From: Verrucomicrobiota bacterium | GTDB lineage: Bacteria; Verrucomicrobiota; Verrucomicrobiia; Verrucomicrobiales; Verrucomicrobiaceae | Direction: 5' to 3' | Length of the DNA stretch: 10,172 nucleotides | NCBI GenBank assembly: GCA_021413535.1 | Contig: JAIOQF010000220.1 | Location: forward strand, 1-10,172 | Shown: positions 1-6,199 of the stretch, one piece after another | Numbering within the stretch: the first letter of the stretch is position 1 | How the letters are laid out: each line of letters begins with the position of its first letter | The notes under the pieces: generated by a model | Database searches by the model: none | The model's input: the letters and a program-made list of their open reading frames with translations, nothing else | What the model was told of the DNA's origin: nothing | Translations under genes and position numbers: made by a program

Positions 1-744
1 GCAACTGTTCCAGCAACACCGGCGGATAACCTGGCTTTCAAGCCGGAGCCAAAAATGAACACGGACCATCTTCTAGGCTTGGAGAAGTTATCGCAAGACC
101 AAGACAAGATGGCCATCACTGTGAATGGTCGCGACCAGTCAGCTGCCAACTTGGGTGATATCAGCGGTTTGGATATGAACGGCACCCGATCCTACGCAGG
201 AATCGCCGGGCCTCATGCCGATAAAGCGGCAGAGATGAATCCCGACAGTTCAAAGAGGAAGTCGGGAGGCATAGATACCGTGACCTTGTCCTCGACCGGC
301 GTCCTCTCCAGCAGCGGAACCGTCAATTCTGTGGTGGCGAGTGCCAATCCGGTCGCAATCACACGCGCTGATAACAGGGAACTGACAGTCGCGGCACCTG
401 TTGCACAAACCGCCCGTTTCGGCGTGATCACTGAAGGTGAAGCTCTCAAACTGGATGGTGCCTTGCGCAGTGATATTGCATCACCCGCCAAGCCGGCGAC
501 TGAAATGATCACTGGCAAGAGTAATGCAAGTGTCGAAGTAGCCAAATCCGGAAACGGTAACTGGACCTTGAATGGTGGCAACGCCTTCACTGGCACCACC
601 ACCATCAGCGCTGGCACCTTGGAAGCGAAGCACGGCCTCGCAGTGGGCAATACCAGTGGCACCGTCACTCTGACCTATAGCAGCACCGCGCAAACCAGTC
701 ATAAGCGGCAGCTCTGGCTTCGTTGCTGGCGTTGCAAAGAATGA
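1..744 (+). CDS. N-terminal part of PATR-repeat protein, open at window edge, frame-broken before vWFA part
   Basis: Frame 1 is open from base 1, so the gene probably starts upstream; the first ATG inside the window is at 55. The product is rich in Ser, Thr, Ala and Gly with no visible enzymatic motif. From about base 544 it carries one autotransporter-associated beta-strand repeat (Lys-Ser-Gly-Asn-Gly, then TLNGGNAFTGTTTISAGTLEA). Such repeats form beta-helical passenger regions of surface or secreted proteins. The last residues before TGA 742-744 (HKRQLWLRCWRCKE) do not fit the composition. Frame 2, open from 674, reads SGSSGFVAGVAKNELA over the same bases and leads into a second repeat and the vWFA protein. 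I infer one original gene with a frame change near 690-705. No signal peptide is visible because the 5' end is missing. A genuinely separate short protein is the alternative. Confidence 0.55.
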   Translation, partial: ATVPATPADNLAFKPEPKMNTDHLLGLEKLSQDQDKMAITVNGRDQSAANLGDISGLDMNGTRSYAGIAGPHADKAAEMNPDSSKRKSGGIDTVTLSSTGVLSSSGTVNSVVASANPVAITRADNRELTVAAPVAQTARFGVITEGEALKLDGALRSDIASPAKPATEMITGKSNASVEVAKSGNGNWTLNGGNAFTGTTTISAGTLEAKHGLAVGNTSGTVTLTYSSTAQTSHKRQLWLRCWRCKE

Positions 745-907
745 ATTGGCCAACAACGATGAAGTTGGTTCCAGGCATCTTGGATTGACCAAGACCGGCA
801 GCGGGACTCAGACCTTAAGTGGCGCCAACACCTATGACGGCGGCACTGCCGTCAACGCTGGCAAATCGGAGGCTAAGAGCAGTGTCGCAGTTACCAACAC
901 CGCACCA
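544..907 (+). repeat. Two PATR-like (autotransporter beta-strand) coding repeats
   Basis: Two copies align at protein level: frame 1 from 544 (KSGNGNWTLNGGNAFTG, then AGTLEAKHGLAVGNT) and frame 2 from 791 (KTGSGTQTLSGANTYDG, then AGKSEAKSSVAVTNT). Their starts are 247 bases apart, which is not a multiple of three, in agreement with a frame change between them. The pattern matches the family consensus of a GxTLxGxNxYxGxTxVxAGxL type strand-turn repeat. Only two copies are visible here; more may lie upstream of the window. Confidence 0.65.
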
Positions 908-2590
908 GTCAGTCCGGTCCCGCCTTCATCGTCTTCTGCGAATGTGGGCGTAACCGGGGGAGAGAAAACCATTGATGCTTTTGCAGGATACGCTGACTCG
1001 CCAGTAGTTGCACTTGGCTCGAAAAAATCAGGCGCACAGAATAATAAAAGCAATGTGGCACCAGATTCGGCGCCCGAGCCCGCATTAATCGCCAGCGCCA
1101 CGTCAATCGGTGGTTCATTTGCTGTTAGAATCGAGTCCGACAGCGAAGCACGCAGGCGGATGCCAGAAGAAGAACATCTGGCCCCTCAATCGCGCAGTGC
1201 CAACACCGCCACCTACCGCCCCATCATTGAAAACCCATTCACGTTCGTCGCGCAGCAGCCGCTTTCGACCTTCTCGCTGGATGTGGATACGGCCTCTTAC
1301 GCCAACGTGCGCCGCCTCCTGAACTCCGGCCAGCGCCCGCCGCCGAACGCAGTGCGGCTCGAAGAATTGGTGAACTATTTCCCCTATCATTACGAAGGCC
1401 CCGCCGCCGACCGGCCCATCGGCGTGCAGGTCGATCTCGGTGAAGCACCCTGGCAGCCGCTTCATCGCATTGCGCGAGTCGCTGTGAAGGCGCGCAAAGT
1501 GAAAGGCGAACGTGCCGCAGCCAACTTTGTCTTCCTGCTCGATGTCTCCGGCAGCATGGGGCCGCAGGAGCGACTGCCGCTCATCAAGCAAAGCCTCCGC
1601 CTGCTGGTCGATCAGTTGCGCGAGGACGACCGCGTGGCCATCGTCACTTACGCCGGTGAGAGCGGCCTCGCCTTGGAGAGCACTTCCGGTGCGCACAAAG
1701 AAAAAATCCGGCAGGCCATCCAAAAACTCAATTCGGGCGGTTCCACCAACGGCGCCAGCGGCATCCGACTCGCCTACGAACAAGCGGCCCTGAACTTCAC
1801 CAAGGAGGGCATCAACCGCGTGATCCTCTGCACTGATGGCGATTTCAATGTCGGCACCAGCAGCGTGGACGAACTGGAAAAACTCATTGCCGAGAAATCG
1901 AAAGGCGGCGTCTTCCTCAGCGTCCTCGGCGTGGGCACGGACAACTTGCACGATCACACCATGCAGGCGCTGGCTGATCGCGGAAACGGCAACTATCACT
2001 ACCTCGATTCCGTCGGCGAAGCGCGCAAGGTGCTGGTCGAGCAAATGATGGGCACGCTTATCACCGTCGCTAAAGACGTGAAACTACAAGTCGAATTTAA
2101 CCCCGCCCAGGTCGCCGCTTACCGTCTCATCGGCTACGAAAAGCGGATGCTGGCCAAGGAAAAGTATCCCGATGGCAAACCCTTGGTCGACGATTTGAAA
2201 TATGCGTTGGCACCGGCAACCAAGGCGGCTCTGACTCCCGCAGCTTCGGATGAGTCCGCCGCCAAACCCGTCGCCGCACCTGCGACCAACGAGACTATGA
2301 CCGTGAAAGTGCGCTACAAAGAACCCGATGCCGATCAGAGCAAACTCTTTGAAGTCGCCGTGACAGATGCCCACAAGAAACTCTCGGAAAACGACCGCGA
2401 CTTCCAGTTCGCCGTCAGCGTGGCCGGCTTTGGCATGTTGTTGCGCGGATCACCCAACGCGAATGAACTGACTTGGGAAGGCGTGCGTCGGCTTGCACTG
2501 GCGGGCAAGGGTGATGACGAACAAGGCTGGCGCGGAGAGTTCATCCAACTGATTGAAAAGGCTCGCGGCCTCTGCGATGAACGGCGTTGA
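746..2590 (+). CDS. YfbK-type von Willebrand factor A domain protein with N-terminal PATR repeat
   Basis: This is a 614-residue open frame. Residues 16-55 hold a PATR-like repeat (GTQTLSGANTYDGGTAVNAG), followed by a low-complexity linker to about 150. From Tyr157 comes the YfbK N-terminal domain (ENPFTFVAQQPLSTFSLDVD and EELVNYFPYHYEGP). The vWFA domain (about 258-430) has a complete MIDAS metal site: Asp266, Ser268 and Ser270 in DVSGSM, Thr334 in GGSTNG, and Asp364 in CTDGD. The C-terminal third matches the YfbK/DUF3520 type (FAVSVAGFGMLLRGS and WRGEFIQLIEKA). The family probably binds ligands through a divalent metal; its cellular role is unsettled. The TTG start at 746 lies one base after the upstream TGA. 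The frame is open from 674, so the true protein probably continues the upstream frame-1 segment. The gene converges with the next gene at a 7-base gap. The domain call is firm; the start is uncertain. Confidence 0.85.
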   Translation: MANNDEVGSRHLGLTKTGSGTQTLSGANTYDGGTAVNAGKSEAKSSVAVTNTAPVSPVPPSSSSANVGVTGGEKTIDAFAGYADSPVVALGSKKSGAQNNKSNVAPDSAPEPALIASATSIGGSFAVRIESDSEARRRMPEEEHLAPQSRSANTATYRPIIENPFTFVAQQPLSTFSLDVDTASYANVRRLLNSGQRPPPNAVRLEELVNYFPYHYEGPAADRPIGVQVDLGEAPWQPLHRIARVAVKARKVKGERAAANFVFLLDVSGSMGPQERLPLIKQSLRLLVDQLREDDRVAIVTYAGESGLALESTSGAHKEKIRQAIQKLNSGGSTNGASGIRLAYEQAALNFTKEGINRVILCTDGDFNVGTSSVDELEKLIAEKSKGGVFLSVLGVGTDNLHDHTMQALADRGNGNYHYLDSVGEARKVLVEQMMGTLITVAKDVKLQVEFNPAQVAAYRLIGYEKRMLAKEKYPDGKPLVDDLKYALAPATKAALTPAASDESAAKPVAAPATNETMTVKVRYKEPDADQSKLFEVAVTDAHKKLSENDRDFQFAVSVAGFGMLLRGSPNANELTWEGVRRLALAGKGDDEQGWRGEFIQLIEKARGLCDERR

Positions 2591-2597
2591 AACAGCA

Positions 2598-3428
2598 TCA
2601 ACCCGCATACCCAGCACAGCGGCTTTTCCATCCTTCTAGCCAGCGTTTTTCGCCGCGTTCTGGCGGACTGTTTTTCACACGGCGAGTCAGCACCCGCTGG
2701 GCGGCGCTGGCGAAACGCTCGGCGGGCGTGGCTTTCCCGTCGCCGTCCATTTCGACGAGCACTTGAAGCAAGCCCCAGCCTTCACCCTGATATCGCTCCT
2801 TCGGATTGAGTCCTTCGCCTTTGAAATTCACATAGTCGATCATGGCGAAATTTCCCGCCGCAGTCTGGCGCAGTTGAAAAATATTCTGATCCACGCGTTG
2901 TGCCTGCTTCCCGGCCGCAGCTCGATATTTCGGCACAGCCTCTTCCAAGCGATGAATGATGAAGCGCACCTGCGAGCGGATCGTGCGCGACAATAGCGCG
3001 CGCAGATCCTTCTGCTGAGCGCCGTTATGCGCGACATCGAAAGATTTTCTGTCCGGCCATGGACAGGGCCCCGTTTCCGCCAGCCATTGCGGCAGCGTCA
3101 CGCCTTCCGCCTTCAACCAAGTGATCAGCTTGGGAAAACTTTCCTCAAACGGCCCCTGCACACCCTTCGGATACCAGATGAAATGGCCGATGCCCAATGA
3201 GGCGAAGTTTTCGCCCGTGTTCCAGCTCGTCAGACCCTCGACGGTGCCTCCGCATTCGCTCTGCCAGATTCGACGGCCGATGCGATCCAGTTCCGCGCCA
3301 CTAGGTTCGTCTGCGGACAAAATGGAGGCTTGCAGCAGGATCAGGCTGAAGATCGCCCTGCGTAAAACCTGGGTGACGGGTGTCGATGGTGTCGGCAAGA
3401 GGGGGGCTGTCGTGTTGAAGAAGGTCAT
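2598..3428 (-). CDS. Secreted protein of uncharacterised family, possibly lysozyme-like
   Basis: With the ATG at 3428 (complement) the product has 276 residues. Arg23-Arg24 are followed by a hydrophobic stretch, AIFSLILLQASILSA, and a likely signal peptidase cut before Asp40, so export is expected. I prefer this start: a TTG 20 codons further upstream would put the start within a few bases of the divergent FHA gene. Conserved-looking blocks are WQSECGGTVEGLTSWNTGE (Glu58), SLGIGHFIWYPKG (77-89), DYVNFKGEGLNPKERY (198-213) and GWGLLQVLVEMDGDG. I recognise these from an uncharacterised protein family in several Gram-negative groups. A Glu about 20 residues before a GIGH beta-hairpin recalls T4-type lysozymes, but this is analogy only. 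The gene is convergent with the vWFA gene and divergent from the FHA gene, so it is probably its own transcription unit. Confidence 0.75.
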   Translation of the reverse strand: MTFFNTTAPLLPTPSTPVTQVLRRAIFSLILLQASILSADEPSGAELDRIGRRIWQSECGGTVEGLTSWNTGENFASLGIGHFIWYPKGVQGPFEESFPKLITWLKAEGVTLPQWLAETGPCPWPDRKSFDVAHNGAQQKDLRALLSRTIRSQVRFIIHRLEEAVPKYRAAAGKQAQRVDQNIFQLRQTAAGNFAMIDYVNFKGEGLNPKERYQGEGWGLLQVLVEMDGDGKATPAERFASAAQRVLTRRVKNSPPERGEKRWLEGWKSRCAGYAG

Positions 3429-3492
3429 GAGAGATGTTGTTTCGCGTTGATTAAGAATCAAAAAAATTCTAAACTGCGCCTCCGCCAAGCAA
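3429..3492. promoter_or_regulatory. Divergent intergenic region with candidate promoter for the FHA gene
   Basis: This 64-base AT-rich gap separates two divergent genes and must hold or overlap at least one promoter. On the + strand, TTGATT at 3447-3452 and TAAACT at 3470-3475 are spaced 17 bases apart, a weak fit to a sigma-70 type promoter. It would leave a leader of only about ten bases before ATG 3493. A short inverted repeat (AGAAT 3454-3458 and ATTCT 3466-3470) lies between the two boxes. Neither gene has a clear Shine-Dalgarno site here. The promoter call is inference only. Confidence 0.3.
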
Positions 3493-6198
3493 ATGCCCTA
3501 CCTCGCGTTTAATCTCAATGATGGCAACGAGTTCATCTTCGATCTGCTCGAAGAAAGGCTCTCGCTTGGTCGCAACCCGCGCAACGAGATTGTCATCGAC
3601 AATATCCAGATATCCAGCTTTCACGCTGAATTTGCCCGGCAATCGGGTGGGGCCTATGTCCTGACTGATCTCAAAAGTTCCAACGGCACCTTCGTCAACG
3701 GCAAGCGGGTGGAAAGCGCCGAACTGAAGCCGGGCGACAAAGTCCGCTTTGGGCAACTGGAAGCGCGCTTCCGCGATACCCATCAACCCGGCTCTGAACG
3801 GGAAGAAAAACGGCGTGATCCCGTGAGCACCGATAAATCAGGTTCGCAGACGGAATTTATTCCCTCGAATGCCGCCCTCGCGCCAGTCAGCAAATCGACC
3901 ACGCCGGTGCCGGGCATCGCCATTCTCAAGTCGGCGTCCGTCCATTCACAAATTGTCGCTAAACCAACGCTCCCCGCGAGTGCCGCCAGCGCCAAGCTGG
4001 TTTCCCAAGAGTTAACCGAACAGCAGGCAACGCTGAAAGCTGAAATCGCAGACGCACAGGCAAAACTTGATCGGGTTAATAAAGAAGCGGCAACCGCCCA
4101 GCAGGCACTCGAAGCGCTGCGTCAGGAAAAAGAAGCTGCCCAGAAGCAGAGCGCCGAGCAGCGACAGGTCGAGGAAAAAAATCGCGAGCGGGCCGTGAAC
4201 GAATCAAAAGCAGCCGGAGAACGGCTCGCGGGTTTGTCGCGCGAAATCAAGACTGCAGAGGAACGACTGATCGCGCTGCGCCAGGAGGGGGATACGGCCT
4301 CCGCAGCGTCCACAAAGGTGGCCGAGAGCAAGGCCCAGCTTGATGAAATCCACAAGAAGACCTCGTTGCTTCAAGGTCAGCACGCAGAGCAAGTCCGGGC
4401 GTTTGAAAAACTCACAGGCGAACTTGCGGCCAAAGAAAAAGAACACGCGGAGTTCATTGCCAAGCTCAATGCCGCCCGCCAGGAAATCACTAGCATTGGC
4501 CAGCAGCGTCTTGAGCACGCCGAGAGACTCGAAGAAATCTCGGTCGAGCGCGCGGCCATGGAAAAGGAGCACGCGGAATTCATTGCAAAGCGCAATGCGA
4601 CCCAGCATGAAATCGAGCGCCTCGCCGTCCAGCGCGACGACCATGCCCGGGAACTTGAGAAGCTCACTGCGGTTCGGGCCGCGAAGGAAGCGGAGCACAC
4701 TGAATTAACTGCGAAACTCCAGGTCGCACGTCAGGAGTTTGAAAGTCACAACCGCGAGCGTGTGGTTCACGCCAAAGAGATGGAAAGCCTGGCCGCGCAG
4801 CGTCGTGCTCAGGAAAAAGAGCACGCTGCATTGCTGGCCAAGATCGAAGCGGCTCATCAAGAATACGCAACTTTAACAAAGCAGCAGGCAGAAGCCGGAG
4901 CGAAATTGCAGCAGGCTCGCCAGCTTCAAGCAGGTGCCGAATCGAGAATCCAGTCGCTTCAACCGGAGCAGATCAAACTGGAAACGCAGATCAAAGCTTC
5001 CAGAGAGGAAGTCGCCCGGCTGCAACAGCAACTGGAGTCCGGCAAACTTGAATTCGAATCCGTGATCACCAGTCGCCGCGAACAACTCGGAGTCGTAGAA
5101 CGCGGGGTGGTGGAAATCGAAGCCCGACGTGCCGCAGCGGAAAAGCGTTTGGAAGAACTTGCAGCAACGGAAAGCCGGCTGGCTGAAGCTAACAAGGCGT
5201 TCAAGCAGGTCAGCGAGCAACAAGCTGCTGCGGAAGTCGCGCTGGTGAACTTGAAGCAGGCTCACGAAAAGGTGAGAAAGCAGATTGATGAGACCACGGC
5301 CAGTCACGGCGAGGCCAGGAAAGCGCAAGCCGAAACGCAGCAGAAACTCTTGGCGCTGCAAGATGAGCAAGCTGCATTAGAAAAGAGCGCCGCCGCAGCC
5401 AGGGCTGCGCTGGCCGAAGCTCAGCGGAACTTTGCAGAACAACAGGCCGCGTTGGAAAAGTCGCATGCCAACAAGATTAAAGAATGCGACAGCGCACTCG
5501 CGACCAAGCGGTCGACCATTGAGGCGGCCAGCAAGCGCTTGCAGGAATTGGAGGCGAGAAATGCCGACCTGGAATCCAAGACTGCCGGACTGGCTGACGT
5601 GGAGGGAAAACTTGTCGAGTTGCGAGACAAGATCACTGAGCACGAATCAAAGCATGCTGCACTTGCTGGACTGATCGCAGGGCTGACAACACAGCGCGGC
5701 ACTCACGAAACTGAGATCAGAGCTCTGGTTGCTGAACGTGAACGACAGAATGGCGAACTCAAAAAACTGGCCGTCAAAGAAGAGGAGCTTAAAAAAACCG
5801 CCGGAGCCATCAGCGCTGATGTGATGGCTGCGCGCACGCGTTTCGAGGAATTGCGCAAACTGAATGCGGAGGTGGAATTGAGTTTTTCCGCCCGGCGGAG
5901 TGAACTGGAGCGCGATCTGGCAGACAAACAAAGTTCCGCGGTGGTCATCGAGGAACGCATCACCCGGCTCACGCAGCGCGAGGAAGAATTCAACACTAAG
6001 CTGCGGGCTCTTTCCGCAACTGAATCACGGCTGAAAGAAACCAACATCGCGCTCGCGCAAGTCGAGGAGCAGAAACGTGCGCTGGAAGGGGCCATCACCG
6101 CTCTGGCCCGTCAGCGCGAGGACAAGGAAAAAGAGTTCGCGGCGCTGGCCGAGCAGGGTGCTGCGCAATATGCGCTCACGCAGCGTTCATCAGGCTGA
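3493..6198 (+). CDS. FHA-domain protein with very long coiled coil (N-terminal part of FHA-coiled-coil-GrpE unit)
   Basis: This is a 901-residue product. Residues 1-95 are an FHA domain, a phosphothreonine-peptide reader. The core signature is intact: Gly26-Arg27, Ser41-Ser42 and His44 (ISSFHAEF), and SSNGTFVNG at 62-70. A Pro/Ser/Thr-rich linker (about 96-170) has no secondary-structure signature. From about 170 to the end there is an almost uninterrupted Glu/Lys/Gln/Ala-rich coiled coil with four 42-residue repeats at 302-469. No signal peptide or membrane segment is seen, so the protein should be cytoplasmic. The frame ends at TGA 6196-6198 after ALTQRSSG. The coiled coil continues in frame 2 without loss of character, with an ATG one base after this stop. 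Either this is one gene of about 1,700 codons with a frame break, or two translationally coupled genes. The FHA call is firm. Confidence 0.85.
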   Translation: MPYLAFNLNDGNEFIFDLLEERLSLGRNPRNEIVIDNIQISSFHAEFARQSGGAYVLTDLKSSNGTFVNGKRVESAELKPGDKVRFGQLEARFRDTHQPGSEREEKRRDPVSTDKSGSQTEFIPSNAALAPVSKSTTPVPGIAILKSASVHSQIVAKPTLPASAASAKLVSQELTEQQATLKAEIADAQAKLDRVNKEAATAQQALEALRQEKEAAQKQSAEQRQVEEKNRERAVNESKAAGERLAGLSREIKTAEERLIALRQEGDTASAASTKVAESKAQLDEIHKKTSLLQGQHAEQVRAFEKLTGELAAKEKEHAEFIAKLNAARQEITSIGQQRLEHAERLEEISVERAAMEKEHAEFIAKRNATQHEIERLAVQRDDHARELEKLTAVRAAKEAEHTELTAKLQVARQEFESHNRERVVHAKEMESLAAQRRAQEKEHAALLAKIEAAHQEYATLTKQQAEAGAKLQQARQLQAGAESRIQSLQPEQIKLETQIKASREEVARLQQQLESGKLEFESVITSRREQLGVVERGVVEIEARRAAAEKRLEELAATESRLAEANKAFKQVSEQQAAAEVALVNLKQAHEKVRKQIDETTASHGEARKAQAETQQKLLALQDEQAALEKSAAAARAALAEAQRNFAEQQAALEKSHANKIKECDSALATKRSTIEAASKRLQELEARNADLESKTAGLADVEGKLVELRDKITEHESKHAALAGLIAGLTTQRGTHETEIRALVAERERQNGELKKLAVKEEELKKTAGAISADVMAARTRFEELRKLNAEVELSFSARRSELERDLADKQSSAVVIEERITRLTQREEEFNTKLRALSATESRLKETNIALAQVEEQKRALEGAITALARQREDKEKEFAALAEQGAAQYALTQRSSG
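4396..4899 (+). repeat. Four tandem 126-bp (42-residue) coiled-coil repeats
   Basis: Residues 302-343, 344-385, 386-427 and 428-469 of the FHA protein align without gaps. Each has a core of the form AAKEKEHAEFIAKLNAARQE and the first three end in His-Ala. Forty-two residues equal exactly six heptads, so each unit keeps the coiled-coil register. The copies have diverged at DNA level; the first two share the stretch EKEHAEFIAK. This points to growth of the rod by internal duplication. Unit borders are my choice; the period is directly visible. Confidence 0.75.
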
Positions 6199-6199
6199 A

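Noticed and set aside
1115..2044. Long open frame on the - strand (309 codons) opposite the vWFA domain
   Set aside because: It is a shadow of the vWFA gene: the + strand has a full domain with MIDAS residues, while the - strand product has no recognisable motif.
2640..2675. CGCC/GGCG hairpin after the vWFA gene as a terminator
   Set aside because: It lies inside the coding part of the convergent gene, has a short stem and no following T-run on the + strand.
3429..3488. TTG start at 3488 for the - strand secreted protein
   Set aside because: The 20 extra residues precede the signal peptide without adding a signal feature and would leave almost no room for promoters before ATG 3493.
6077..6199. 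Upstream start for the coiled-coil/GrpE frame
   Set aside because: Residues from 6077 to about 6190 are Arg/Ser/Trp-rich, while the overlapping frame-1 residues are proper coiled coil; the real frame-2 protein begins near 6190-6200.
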